A stretch of DNA of 64,000 bases from the NCBI GenBank assembly GCA_913055785.1, contig CAJXLJ010000002.1, forward strand, positions 121,203 through 185,202, in the 5' to 3' direction. The stretch comes from an uncultured Parvularculaceae bacterium. Its GTDB lineage: Bacteria; Pseudomonadota; Alphaproteobacteria; Caulobacterales; Parvularculaceae. The position numbers and the translations under genes are program-made. Shown here in pieces: positions 1-8,585 of the stretch; position 1 is the stretch's first letter; every line of letters starts with the position of its first letter. The notes under the pieces were generated by a model that made no database searches, was not told where the DNA came from, and was given only the letters and a program-made list of their open reading frames with translations.

Positions 1-626
1 GTGACTTCAGCCGCCATCAGCCGGTCTGAAATGTCCGAGAGCTGATCTTCCGGATAGAGCCAGGGCCCCGGCGGCGCCGTTTCCGCCAGGAACGCCTTGA
101 GATCGTTTAGACCATCGCCGTTCTTCGCGGAGATCATGAAGGTGTCGGTAAAGACGCCCGCATCATTGAGCGCCTGTGCCAGCGCCAGCAGTTTCGGGCG
201 GGCGATATCGTCGATCTTGTTGAGCGCCAGAACCGCTTTGCGGTTCGCCGTCCTGAGGCCATCGATAATACGGTCGGCATCGGCGCGGGACTTGCCCGCC
301 GCGCCGCGCTCGCTCTCTCCGGCGAGGTAAGCCGGCGCATCGACGATGAGGAGCGTAACATCAGCGCCTTCCAGCCCTTCCCAGGCGGCGGCGACCATCG
401 CGCGATCGAGTTTCCGGCGCGGAGAAAAGATGCCGGGCGTGTCGATGAAGATGAGCTGCGCCGCGTCTTCCATGGCGATACCGCGCACGCGCGCGCGCGT
501 CGTCTGCACCTTCTGGGTGACGATCGAGACCTTCGCGCCGACAAGCGCGTTGACAAGCGTCGACTTGCCCGCATTGGGCGCGCCGATCACGGCTATGACG
601 GCGCAACGGGTTTCAATTTCAGTCAT
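1..626 (-). CDS. era: GTPase Era (3' end outside window)
   Basis: Era is a membrane-associated GTPase that binds 16S rRNA and is needed for 30S subunit maturation. The reading frame runs on the minus strand from an ATG at 624-626 off the left edge, so about 208 N-terminal residues are visible and the C-terminal KH domain is missing from the window. The visible part holds the G1 P-loop GAPNAGKST (residues 15-23), the G3 motif DTPG, and the G4 motif NKID. Its start overlaps the rnc stop by 8 bp, the classic rnc-era coupling, which supports this ATG and the call. Partial only because of the window boundary. Confidence 0.95.
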   Translation of the reverse strand, partial: MTEIETRCAVIAVIGAPNAGKSTLVNALVGAKVSIVTQKVQTTRARVRGIAMEDAAQLIFIDTPGIFSPRRKLDRAMVAAAWEGLEGADVTLLIVDAPAYLAGESERGAAGKSRADADRIIDGLRTANRKAVLALNKIDDIARPKLLALAQALNDAGVFTDTFMISAKNGDGLNDLKAFLAETAPPGPWLYPEDQLSDISDRLMAAEV

Positions 627-1317
627 CTTTCGACCACACGCCTTCGCGTATAAGGAATGTCCGCGCCGCTTCCATTTGCGCCGACCGTTTCGACCGCCCT
701 TCCCCGCGGGCGGGCTGCATGCCTTTTATCTTCACTTCAATCGTGAACGCCGGCGCGTGCGCCGGACCTTCAGCATCGATCACGTCGTAGTCAGGCGTGC
801 CAAGCTTTCTTTCCTGACTCCATTCCTGCAGCGCAGTCTTGGAATCGCGGTGATATTTCGAGAGTTTTTCAAGGTCAGGTTTCCAGAAATCGTCGAAGAC
901 AAGCCTTGCTGCTTCAAGGCCGCCGTCGATATAGAGCGCGCCCAGCAGCGCTTCCATGACATCGCCGAGAATGGCTTTCTTTTTTCGCCCGCCGGATTCG
1001 GCTTCCCATTCGGACATGCGGATAAACCGGTCTAGCCCGAAATGCAGCGCCGCCCTGGCGCAGGTCTCCTTGCGAACCAGCGTATTCAGCCGCGGCGCAA
1101 GCTCGCCTTCTTCGCAGTCAGGGGAACGCCGCCATAATTCTTCAGCGGTCAGTAAGCCCAGCACTCGATCGCCGAGAAACTCAAGCCGTTCAAGATCGCG
1201 CACATGTCCGTTCCCGCCAGACAGACTCGAATGGGTAAGCGCCCGTTCGAGCAGCGACGGGTCGCGAAAGTGACGGCCGATGCGGTCTTCGAGTTCGCTA
1301 AAGGAGTTTGCGGTCAT
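619..1317 (-). CDS. rnc: Ribonuclease III
   Basis: Double-strand-specific endoribonuclease that processes rRNA precursors and structured mRNAs. The 232-residue protein has the usual length. The N-terminal endonuclease domain carries the signature LERLEFLGDRVLG (around residues 42-54) and the second acidic metal-binding patch GDVMEALLGALYIDGG. The C-terminal double-stranded-RNA-binding domain begins near residue 160 (TALQEWSQ) and ends with the typical AxxxAxxFL helix. It overlaps lepB upstream by 4 bp (ATGA) and era downstream by 8 bp, so lepB-rnc-era is probably translationally coupled. No anomaly seen. Confidence 0.97.
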   Translation of the reverse strand: MTANSFSELEDRIGRHFRDPSLLERALTHSSLSGGNGHVRDLERLEFLGDRVLGLLTAEELWRRSPDCEEGELAPRLNTLVRKETCARAALHFGLDRFIRMSEWEAESGGRKKKAILGDVMEALLGALYIDGGLEAARLVFDDFWKPDLEKLSKYHRDSKTALQEWSQERKLGTPDYDVIDAEGPAHAPAFTIEVKIKGMQPARGEGRSKRSAQMEAARTFLIREGVWSKDD

Positions 1318-2129
1318 TCAACCTTGTCGAGAATGCGCCCGTAGCGGATGGCGAAGGGCCACTTCCAGAGTTCCCAGATTTTGGCCTTGTGTCCGTCTAC
1401 GGAGAAGAAAAGGCGTTCGGCGCGGCCGACGATGTCTTCGAGCGGCACATAACCGACCTGCGAGGTGACGCGGCTGTCCTGCGAATGATCGCGATTGTCG
1501 CCCATCATGAAAAACCGCCCCATGGGCACCTGATAAGGTCCGACATTGTCGAGCGGGCCGTCATCGCCAGCGCATTCCTGAACGAGATATGAGACACCGT
1601 TCGGCAGCGTTTCGCGATAGGTCGGCGCCGGCACAGGCTGATCATCGCAAATGACATCCTGCATGCCGAGAAATTCTTTCTGGACCGGCTTTCCGTTAAT
1701 CAGGAGGCGGCCGTCTTTCATCTGAACGGTATCGCCTGGCATGCCGATCACGCGCTTGATGTAATCCTTGTTGCCGTCCTTGCGGTTTTTGAACACGACA
1801 ATGTCGCCGCGCTTCGGCTCGCTGGCGAACACGCGGCCATGAATGTCCATGCGCGTAAACGGGTAAATCAGCGAGGCGCGCGAATAGCCGAAAGTCGGTT
1901 TCGAGACGACGAGAAAATCGCCTACCAAGAGATTGGGCCGCATCGAGCCGGAGGGAATATTGAACGGCTGGAAGACGACCATCCGGAGCACCAGCGCGAT
2001 CGCCACCGCAATAAGGATCGTTTTGGCAAGATCCCAGACTTCCTCTGCAGCCGTCAGCTTTTGCTTCGCAGGCACCGCTTCGCCCTCGATCCCCTTGTTC
2101 CCAAACAGTTTTTTAAGGGAGAACGCCAT
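1314..2129 (-). CDS. lepB: Signal peptidase I
   Basis: Inner-membrane serine protease (S26 family) that removes signal peptides from exported preproteins. I chose the ATG at 2127-2129 (MAFSLKKLFG, 271 residues): an AAAGG ribosome-binding sequence lies upstream, and the open frame further upstream reads into unrelated sequence. A single transmembrane helix lies at about residues 35-52. The catalytic serine is Ser62 in PSGSMRPNL and the catalytic lysine is Lys125 in DYIKRVIG; the later box GDNRDHSQDSR is also present. Its placement upstream of rnc-era is the standard alphaproteobacterial arrangement. Its stop overlaps the rnc start. Confidence 0.96.
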   Translation of the reverse strand: MAFSLKKLFGNKGIEGEAVPAKQKLTAAEEVWDLAKTILIAVAIALVLRMVVFQPFNIPSGSMRPNLLVGDFLVVSKPTFGYSRASLIYPFTRMDIHGRVFASEPKRGDIVVFKNRKDGNKDYIKRVIGMPGDTVQMKDGRLLINGKPVQKEFLGMQDVICDDQPVPAPTYRETLPNGVSYLVQECAGDDGPLDNVGPYQVPMGRFFMMGDNRDHSQDSRVTSQVGYVPLEDIVGRAERLFFSVDGHKAKIWELWKWPFAIRYGRILDKVE

Positions 2130-2175
2130 AACTGAATACCTTTTTGCCGCCCCGCCGACGATTGTTCCGAGGGTC

Positions 2176-2574
2176 CTATTTAACCCGGGCGTAGATAATG
2201 ACAATGGCCTGGGCGAGCGGGAAGTCATCCGTAATGGTGAGATGGATATCCGCCTCATGGCCGGAAGGGGTTATTTCACCAAGCCTTTTCGCCGCGCCGC
2301 CGGTGAGCGCGAGGGTCGGCGCGCCGCTGGGCAGGTTCACCACGCCCATGTCGCGCCAGAAGACGCCGCGTGAAAGCCCCGTCCCCAGCGCCTTGGCGCA
2401 GGCCTCCTTGGCGGCGAATCGCTTGGCGTAGGACGCCGCTCTGTTGAGCCGCCTGTCGGACTTCACCCGCTCGATCTCGGTGAAGATGCGGTTGGTGAAG
2501 CGATCCCCGTGTTTTTCGAGAGTCTTCTCCACCCGGCGGATGTCGATGAGATCGTTGCCGATGCCGATGATCAT
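2176..2574 (-). CDS. acpS: Holo-[acyl-carrier-protein] synthase
   Basis: Transfers the 4'-phosphopantetheine arm from CoA to the serine of apo-acyl-carrier protein, activating fatty-acid synthesis. The 132-residue protein starts [16 protein letters not shown], with the metal-binding aspartate early and the second ligand glutamate in [17 protein letters not shown] three codons upstream would extend it, but the family normally begins MIIGIG, so the ATG at 2572-2574 was preferred. It follows the acetyltransferase gene at 2580 with a short gap and precedes lepB, so it probably sits in the same transcript. Confidence 0.95.
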   Translation of the reverse strand: MIIGIGNDLIDIRRVEKTLEKHGDRFTNRIFTEIERVKSDRRLNRAASYAKRFAAKEACAKALGTGLSRGVFWRDMGVVNLPSGAPTLALTGGAAKRLGEITPSGHEADIHLTITDDFPLAQAIVIIYARVK

Positions 2575-2579
2575 GGGTT

Positions 2580-3038
2580 TCAAATCTCCCGCGTCATGAA
2601 AGTACTGTTCGGGTCAGGTTTGTAATCAGCGAATGGCGGGCATTCGGCGAATCCATGACTCTGGTAGAGCGCGCGCGCCGGCGCGAAAAAATCGAACGAG
2701 CCCGTCTCAAGACTCAAACGCGATACGCCAAACGCTTTCGCCGCCTCGATAGTAAACTTGAGAAGCGCGGCTCCGACGCCCGTTCGGCGCGCCGGTTCAC
2801 TCACATGCATGGATTTCACTTCACCATGATCCGGCGTCAACATCTTCAACGCGCTGACCCCGAGCAGCGTTTCGCCCTCCCAGGCCGACCAGAAATGAAT
2901 GTCGGACGCGCGTAAACGATCAAGCTCAAAGGCGTGAACGCTTCCTTCAGGCGTCACGGCGACATTCATGTCAACGTGATATCTAAGAAGCGCGACGACG
3001 CGCGGATCGTCGAGTCCTCCTTCGCGGATATCCATCAT
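2580..3038 (-). CDS. GNAT-family N-acetyltransferase
   Basis: A 152-residue single-domain GNAT protein that should transfer an acetyl group from acetyl-CoA to an unknown amine. The acetyl-CoA-binding motif A is seen as [15 protein letters not shown] (around residues 79-93), followed by the family's C-terminal [11 protein letters not shown] element. Its form resembles the small YsnE/PaiB-neighbour type of acetyltransferase, but the substrate cannot be read from sequence. It lies 4 bp downstream of the GST gene and just upstream of acpS, an unusual insertion between acpS and pdxJ. Two adjacent ATGs exist at the start; the first is reported. Confidence 0.85.
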   Translation of the reverse strand: MMDIREGGLDDPRVVALLRYHVDMNVAVTPEGSVHAFELDRLRASDIHFWSAWEGETLLGVSALKMLTPDHGEVKSMHVSEPARRTGVGAALLKFTIEAAKAFGVSRLSLETGSFDFFAPARALYQSHGFAECPPFADYKPDPNSTFMTREI

Positions 3039-3042
3039 ATGG

Positions 3043-3789
3043 TCATCCGATTTGCGTCATGGGACCGCGGCGCGGCGTTTTCTGCATGACAGTTTCGGGC
3101 GTCAAACGCAGGCCGATCTCCGCCGCCAGCTTGCGCCGTTCCGGCGCGGGCACGGTCAAGAGCGCATCCGACCATTTATTGGCGAGCGCGAGCGACGGCT
3201 CCGCTTCAGCGCGGGCCAGCCACGCGCATGTTTTTGGCCAGCGTTCCGCATCGGGCGCCCATTTCGTATAATACATATTGCGAAACATGGCTGCGATGGA
3301 AATGTCGGCGACGCCGAATACGCCGCCGAAAAACCCTTCCTCCGGAACAACGCTTTCAAGATAGTCCATGATCGGCGGAATATTGTTTGCAACGTTTTCC
3401 TTAAACGCCTCGACATCCGGTTCGGTTTTGAAAACAAAAGGCGCGACAATCATCGCCGCAAAACCCTTCCAGATAAACGCATCGCCGATATGGCTGTCGG
3501 AATATTCCTCCATCCACCGGACATGCGCGCGCATGGCGGGATCGCCCGGCAGGGACGGCGGCGACGGCCACGTCTCCTCGATATACTGAGCGATGACCGA
3601 TGAATCGTTGAGCACCAGATCGCCGTCGATAAACACCGGCACCCGGCGCAATGGCGAAAGCTTCGAAAAGCGATCATCGCCGTAAAACGGCGTGATCGGG
3701 TCAACCTCGAATTCAACGCCCTTCAGGATCAGCAGCGTCAGTACCTTTTTGACGTAAGGAGAGATCGGCGAGCCGATGATCTGGATCAT
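3043..3789 (-). CDS. Glutathione S-transferase family protein
   Basis: A 248-residue cytosolic GST-fold protein. The thioredoxin-like N-terminal domain begins MIQIIGSPISPYVKKVLTLL, with the SPY/K segment at the usual glutathione-activating position and the cis-proline segment RRVPVFIDGDLVLNDSSVI, whose D-S pair normally binds the gamma-glutamyl group. The all-helical C-terminal domain follows from about residue 88. There is no CxxC, so a disulfide-type glutaredoxin role is unlikely; conjugation or detoxification is the default guess. Its ATG overlaps the pdxJ stop by one base (TGATG), implying co-translation with pdxJ. Confidence 0.85.
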   Translation of the reverse strand: MIQIIGSPISPYVKKVLTLLILKGVEFEVDPITPFYGDDRFSKLSPLRRVPVFIDGDLVLNDSSVIAQYIEETWPSPPSLPGDPAMRAHVRWMEEYSDSHIGDAFIWKGFAAMIVAPFVFKTEPDVEAFKENVANNIPPIMDYLESVVPEEGFFGGVFGVADISIAAMFRNMYYTKWAPDAERWPKTCAWLARAEAEPSLALANKWSDALLTVPAPERRKLAAEIGLRLTPETVMQKTPRRGPMTQIG

Positions 3790-4544
3790 CAGTAATGGCC
3801 CCCGGTGCGCGCATCCTGCATCAGGCGCTTCATTTCCTTAATGGCCTCGCCCAATCCCATGAACACCGCCTCGCCGACAAGAAAGTGGCCGATATTAAGC
3901 TCGACGATCTCCGGGATCGCGGCGACCGGCTGGACGTTCATGAACGTCAACCCGTGGCCCGCATGAACCTCCAGACCGAGCCCGTCAGCAATAGACGCCG
4001 CGGCCCTCACCTTTTCCAGTTCATGTTTGATCCGAGCCGGATCGGTCGCAAATGTCGCTTCGTAATAGGCGCCCGTGTGAATTTCGATCACGGGCGAGCC
4101 GGCGGATTTCGCCGCCTCGATCTGCTCGCGTTCAGGGTCGACAAACAGTGACGCGCGTATACCGGCGTCGGTCAGTTCGCGAACGAATGGCGCGATGAAA
4201 TTATGCTGGCCGGCGACATCGAGCCCCCCTTCGGTGGTTCTTTCATTGCGATTTTCCGGCACGATGCAGCAGGCGTGCGGCGCAATTTCAGTCGCCAGTT
4301 TCAGCATCTCCGCCGTCGCCGCCATTTCGAAATTGAGCGGCAGGCCGATCTCGTCCTTCAGCCGGCGCATGTCGTCATCGCGGATATGGCGGCGATCCTC
4401 GCGCAGATGCGCGGTGACGCCGTCGGCGCCGCATGTGGCCGCAAGCTCGGCGGCGCGCACGGGATCGGGATGAACGCCGCCTCTCGCGTTACGGATCGTC
4501 GCCACATGGTCGATATTGACGCCGAGACGAATAGGTTTCGTCAT
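3789..4544 (-). CDS. pdxJ: Pyridoxine 5'-phosphate synthase
   Basis: Condenses 3-amino-2-oxopropyl phosphate with 1-deoxy-D-xylulose 5-phosphate to make pyridoxine 5'-phosphate, the last ring-forming step of the DXP-dependent vitamin B6 route. The 251-residue TIM-barrel protein opens with the signature GVNIDHVATIRNARGG, then TAHLREDRRHI, the NFEMAAT strand, HTGAYYEA and HAGHGLTFMN, all family hallmarks. The ATGA overlap with pyrE upstream and the TGATG overlap with the GST gene downstream place it inside a tightly packed operon. Length and motifs are complete. Confidence 0.97.
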   Translation of the reverse strand: MTKPIRLGVNIDHVATIRNARGGVHPDPVRAAELAATCGADGVTAHLREDRRHIRDDDMRRLKDEIGLPLNFEMAATAEMLKLATEIAPHACCIVPENRNERTTEGGLDVAGQHNFIAPFVRELTDAGIRASLFVDPEREQIEAAKSAGSPVIEIHTGAYYEATFATDPARIKHELEKVRAAASIADGLGLEVHAGHGLTFMNVQPVAAIPEIVELNIGHFLVGEAVFMGLGEAIKEMKRLMQDARTGGHY

Positions 4545-5128
4545 TGACTGACGCCCCTGCTGCCGGGTTTCACCGCCGGGGTGTCTTTCAAATGCGCCGG
4601 CAGTTCATCAGCCGGCCAGGCGTCGACCTTCAGCTCGGCGAGTGGAATGACCGGCGCGCCGACTTGCGTCTCGCCAGCCGAGCGATCCACAAGACAGGCG
4701 AGCGCCAGGACCTCGCCGCCGGCTTTCCTGACGGCGTCTATCGCTTCGCGGGCGGAAAGCCCGGTCGAGACGATATCTTCAACGACGAGCACGCGCGTGC
4801 CTTTCTCTATCGAAAACCCGCGGCGCAACATGAACTCGCCATCGACCCGCTCCAGAAACATGAACGGCGCGCCGATATGGCGCGCGGTCTCGTAACCGTA
4901 GATGATCGCCCCCATGGCCGGCGAGATTACACAATCGATCCGGCCCTCAATTTCTTCCGCCGCTTTTTGCGCCAGCGCCTTGCACAGGCGCTCGGTGCGA
5001 TCCGGATACATCGAGACAATCGACTTGTTGAGATAGGTGTCGCTGTGCAGCCCGGAAGAGAGAATGAAATGGCCTTTCTGCAAGGCGCCCGCTTCTTCGA
5101 ATTCCCGCAAGGCCTCAGAGCTTGTCAT
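4541..5128 (-). CDS. pyrE: Orotate phosphoribosyltransferase
   Basis: Converts orotate and PRPP to orotidine 5'-phosphate in pyrimidine synthesis. The phosphoribosyltransferase motif is VVEDIVSTGLSAREAI, the orotate-side loop is FILSSGLHSDTYLNK, and the flexible-loop arginine region LERVDGEFMLRRGF is present. The start is ambiguous: MTSSEALREF at 5128, a tandem ATG at 5131, or an upstream ATG at 5155. The 5128 start gives 195 residues, normal for the family, and a 14-bp overlap with the rsh gene. It is probably translated from the rsh message and is coupled to pdxJ by ATGA. Confidence 0.94.
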   Translation of the reverse strand: MTSSEALREFEEAGALQKGHFILSSGLHSDTYLNKSIVSMYPDRTERLCKALAQKAAEEIEGRIDCVISPAMGAIIYGYETARHIGAPFMFLERVDGEFMLRRGFSIEKGTRVLVVEDIVSTGLSAREAIDAVRKAGGEVLALACLVDRSAGETQVGAPVIPLAELKVDAWPADELPAHLKDTPAVKPGSRGVSQ

Positions 5129-7502
5129 CATGATCCGATCCGCTTCGTTCCGCATTGATGACGCTCGGCGCGGCGCGAACGCCGGCGAGCGCCTGGTTTA
5201 AATGTTTCGCATCCTTGACCTCGACATCCATAAGGAGGTCGATGAACTCCTTGGAGCGATTCTGAAGACGAATGGCGGCGATGGAAACCCCGTAACGGGC
5301 GATGATGCCGGCGACCTCGCTCAGAACGCCAACCCCGTTCTGAACGGTGATGACGATACGCGCGAACGCGCTCGTCGTTTCTTCCTCGCCTTCGCGCCAT
5401 TTAAGATCGAGCCAGCGGCTTTGCGGCGGATCCTCCTCCGCGAGCGTTTCGCAATAGATCGTATGAACGGTGATCGCGCCATCATCGCCGCGAATGCCGA
5501 CAATGCGTTCTCCAGGCAAAGGCGTGCAACACCGCGCCATCTTCACCGAGACGCCGGGCGTCAGACCGGAAATCGCGATCGACGGCTTGAACCCACGAAG
5601 GCTGGCGGGGCGAATTTCGCTTTCGTTCGCCGCTGAAGCGCCGGGATAAACCGCCTCGATGAGCTGGTTGACCGGTAAATCGCCCTTGCCGATGGAGACC
5701 AGCACGTCTTCGACCGACTTGCGGCCAAGCTTTCTCAAACCTGCGCGCACGCCCTTGATCGAGAACTGAAGATTGGCACCGGTGAACACGCTCTCCGCAA
5801 TCGAACGGCCAAGGGCGAGATGCTCATTATACTGCATCTTCTTGATGCGGCGGCGAATGGCGCTCCGCGCCCGGCCGGTCTGCGCAATGCTTTCCCATTC
5901 CGCAGGCACCGGCGCGTTTTCCGAACGCAGGACATAAACGACATCGCCGGTTTCAAGCGGCGTGCGCAAGGGACGCTGCACGCCGTTGATTTTGACGCCA
6001 ATGCACTGATCCCCGACATCGGTATGAACCGCATAGGCGAAATCGAGCGCGGTCGCGCCTTTCGGCAGCGCGATCACGCGGCTCTTCGGGGTGAAACAGA
6101 AGACCTGATCCTGAAACAGTTCGAGCTTTGCATAGCGCAGCGCCTCGTCAGGGTCTTCGCCGCTCTGAAACATTTCAACCAGCCGACGCGGCGTCTCGTA
6201 AGGATCGTATTGACCGGGCGCGACGATTTCGACGCTCGCCCCCTCGCCGGCGCCCGGATCCTTATACTGCCAGTGCGCGGCGACGCCGCGTTCGGCGGTC
6301 TCATGCATTTCATAAGTGCGGATCTGGATCTCAATCCGCTGGCGGCGGCCGTCCCGCCAGGGCGGGCCGATGACCGCCGTATGGATGGAGCGATAATTGT
6401 TGGGCTTCGGCGCTGAAATATAATCGTCGAATTCCGACGGAATCATCCGCCAGTTCGAATGAATGACCCCCAGCGCGCGATAACAGGCCTGCACGTCATC
6501 GACCAGCACCCGAAAAGCGTAGATATCCGCCAGCTCGTCAAAAGAGACATTCTTTTGAGTCATTTTGCGCCAGATCGAATAGGCGCGCTTCTCGCGGCTG
6601 TAGACTTGCGCTTTAAGGCCCTCCGCAGCGAGACGCTGACGCAGCACATTGGCGAGTTCGACAACGCTGCTGACGGAATGTTCGTGCAGTTCTTCGAGCC
6701 GGTTGCTGATCGTTTCATGCGCGTCCGGGCTGAGCTCGCGAAACGCAATGTCTTCGAGCTCTTCGCGAAACCGCTGCACGCCGATGCGCCCGGCGAGCGG
6801 CGCATAGATTTCCATCGTCTCCAGCGCGATGCGTTCGCGTTTTTCCTTCTTCTGGATGTGATGGAGCGTACGCATATTGTGCAAACGGTCGGCGAGCTTG
6901 ACGAGCAGGACCCGCACGTCGTCAGCCATCGCAACAACAAACTTGCGGAAATTCTCCGCCTGCTTGCTCGCCTCATCACGTAACTCATATTGGGTGAGCT
7001 TGGTGACGCCGTCGACAAGCCGCGCAATCTCAGCGCCAAATACGCGCTCGATATCCGCGATCGAGTAATCCGTATCCTCGACGACATCATGAAGCAGCGC
7101 CGTCGCCACCGTCGCCGGGTCGGCGCGAATCTGCGTCAGGATCGCCGCAACGGCGAGAGGATGGGAGAAATACGGATCGCCGGATTGGCGCGTCTGCCCG
7201 CCATGGGCTTTCATGGCGAAGACATAAGCGCGGTTGAGCATGTCCTCGTCGGCGTTCGGATCATACGCCTTGACGAGATCGACAAGCTCGGTTTGACGGA
7301 TGAACCCTACGGGGTGATTTTTTTTCGGCGCCGGCGCTGCATCCGCAGCAGGCGTTTGCGCGCTCGGCGCCTGCGCTGATCCATCAAGGTCAGCAGCCGC
7401 CTCGCCGCCGCCCGTTGCTGAAGCCGCCGTCGCAGGAGTCGGATGCGGTTCTTCCGCATTGGCTAAATCGTTCTTTGAATCGGCCGTTACTTTCTCAGCC
7501 AT
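5115..7502 (-). CDS. rsh: Bifunctional (p)ppGpp synthetase/hydrolase (RelA/SpoT homologue)
   Basis: Makes and degrades the stringent-response alarmone (p)ppGpp. This is the long single-copy Rsh of alphaproteobacteria at 795 residues. The HD hydrolase domain has HDVVEDTD at residues 138-145 and KLADRLHNMRTL near 202-213, so hydrolase activity should be intact. The synthetase domain carries FDDYISAPKPNNYRSIH at 358-374. A TGS domain (about 465-530) and a C-terminal ACT domain (last ~80 residues) follow. The first ~65 residues are an Ala/Pro-rich low-complexity extension ahead of the usual start. It sits immediately downstream of rpoZ, whose product contributes to the ppGpp site on RNA polymerase. 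Confidence 0.96.
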   Translation of the reverse strand: MAEKVTADSKNDLANAEEPHPTPATAASATGGGEAAADLDGSAQAPSAQTPAADAAPAPKKNHPVGFIRQTELVDLVKAYDPNADEDMLNRAYVFAMKAHGGQTRQSGDPYFSHPLAVAAILTQIRADPATVATALLHDVVEDTDYSIADIERVFGAEIARLVDGVTKLTQYELRDEASKQAENFRKFVVAMADDVRVLLVKLADRLHNMRTLHHIQKKEKRERIALETMEIYAPLAGRIGVQRFREELEDIAFRELSPDAHETISNRLEELHEHSVSSVVELANVLRQRLAAEGLKAQVYSREKRAYSIWRKMTQKNVSFDELADIYAFRVLVDDVQACYRALGVIHSNWRMIPSEFDDYISAPKPNNYRSIHTAVIGPPWRDGRRQRIEIQIRTYEMHETAERGVAAHWQYKDPGAGEGASVEIVAPGQYDPYETPRRLVEMFQSGEDPDEALRYAKLELFQDQVFCFTPKSRVIALPKGATALDFAYAVHTDVGDQCIGVKINGVQRPLRTPLETGDVVYVLRSENAPVPAEWESIAQTGRARSAIRRRIKKMQYNEHLALGRSIAESVFTGANLQFSIKGVRAGLRKLGRKSVEDVLVSIGKGDLPVNQLIEAVYPGASAANESEIRPASLRGFKPSIAISGLTPGVSVKMARCCTPLPGERIVGIRGDDGAITVHTIYCETLAEEDPPQSRWLDLKWREGEEETTSAFARIVITVQNGVGVLSEVAGIIARYGVSIAAIRLQNRSKEFIDLLMDVEVKDAKHLNQALAGVRAAPSVINAERSGSDHDDKL

Positions 7503-7571
7503 TTCCCATCGGCCACTATCGCGGCGCTCGGCCGAAACGCCGCCCGGCCCGGACGCCGAAGCGCGTTGTCA

Positions 7572-7937
7572 CTACCCTTTCGGCAAGGTCTGCGGGCTTG
7601 TCATTCCGGCAGCCTGAATAGCCTTCAGATATTCTTCTTCGCTCGTCTGATCGAATTCCGGCGCATCGGATTTTTCCGACGCGGCTTCGGTCTCTTCGCC
7701 TTCTTCCATCTCGACCTGCTTTTGCAGGGACTGGACAAGATCTTCATCCAGTTCTTCAGGCTGCAAAACCCCGTCCGCGACTTCGCGGAGTGCGACGACC
7801 GGATTTTTGTCGTTGTCGCGATCGACAAGCAGCGGCGCGCCGGATGACAGCACGCGGGCGCGGTGAGCCGCCAGCAGAACAAGATCGAAGCGGTTGGTGA
7901 CTTTTTCGACGCAATCTTCCACCGTGACGCGGGCCAT
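7572..7937 (-). CDS. rpoZ: DNA-directed RNA polymerase omega subunit
   Basis: The small subunit that helps assemble RNA polymerase and forms part of a ppGpp-binding site. The ATG at 7935-7937 gives [28 protein letters not shown], the canonical N-terminus, preceded by an AGGAGA ribosome-binding site; the upstream TTG was rejected. The core (residues 1-60) includes the NPVVALREV strand. The remaining 60 residues form a very acidic Glu/Asp-rich tail, typical of alphaproteobacterial omega, giving 121 residues in all. It precedes rsh by about 70 bp, the conserved rpoZ-rsh order. Confidence 0.96.
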   Translation of the reverse strand: MARVTVEDCVEKVTNRFDLVLLAAHRARVLSSGAPLLVDRDNDKNPVVALREVADGVLQPEELDEDLVQSLQKQVEMEEGEETEAASEKSDAPEFDQTSEEEYLKAIQAAGMTSPQTLPKG

Positions 7938-8027
7938 CAAAATCTCCTAGGGGGCTTTCAAGCAAGCTAGGTGGAATATCGCCCCTTGGCTGCAGATACA
8001 AGCGCTGCGGCGCAAAAAAACGTGATT

Positions 8028-8519
8028 TCAGCCGGAAAGCCGCCGGGCTGAGCGGGCCGGCAGGCGGGCGAGCAGCGCTGCGGCGGTTTCGCCCGACCGC
8101 GGGTCGCGCCATTCGGGCGCGATATCGCGCAATGGCGCGAGAACGAAATCCCGCTCTGCGAGGCGCGGATGCGGCAAAACCAGCCCGTTGCCTGCACTCT
8201 CCCGGCATTCTTCATGATAAGCGATAAGGTCGAGATCGAGGGTGCGCGGCGCGTTTTTGAGGCTGCGGCGGCGGCCGAAACCGGCCTCGATAGCATGGAG
8301 CGCTTCAAGCAGCGCCGCCGCGGAAAGCCCGGTGCTCACCGCCGCGACCGCATTGACGAAGGGCGGGTCGGCCGGGTCCGGCCAGGCGGGGCTGTGATAG
8401 AGGGGCGACATCGCGTCGATGCGCGCCACTCTTCCAACTGCAAAAAATGCGCGTAAAACAAGCTGTTGCGAATCAACGCCGCAAAAAGGCAAGTTTGAGC
8501 CGGCCGCGATCAGGATCAT
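8028..8519 (-). CDS. folK: 2-amino-4-hydroxy-6-hydroxymethyldihydropteridine pyrophosphokinase
   Basis: HPPK transfers pyrophosphate from ATP to 6-hydroxymethyl-7,8-dihydropterin, preparing it for dihydropteroate synthase in folate synthesis. The 163-residue protein shows the GSNLP N-terminus, the flexible-loop arginines in GFGRRRSLKNAPRTLDLDLIAY with the paired metal-binding aspartates DLDL, and the closing signature PHPRLAERDFVLAPL. It is the first gene of the minus-strand block, divergent from the NYN gene at 8586, so the 66-bp gap probably holds two promoters. folP and folB are not in the window. Confidence 0.95.
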   Translation of the reverse strand: MILIAAGSNLPFCGVDSQQLVLRAFFAVGRVARIDAMSPLYHSPAWPDPADPPFVNAVAAVSTGLSAAALLEALHAIEAGFGRRRSLKNAPRTLDLDLIAYHEECRESAGNGLVLPHPRLAERDFVLAPLRDIAPEWRDPRSGETAAALLARLPARSARRLSG

Positions 8520-8585
8520 TTCAGACCAAATGAATTACCCGCGCCGCACGGAATATACGAGAACCTGCACATATCAGAGGCTTCA

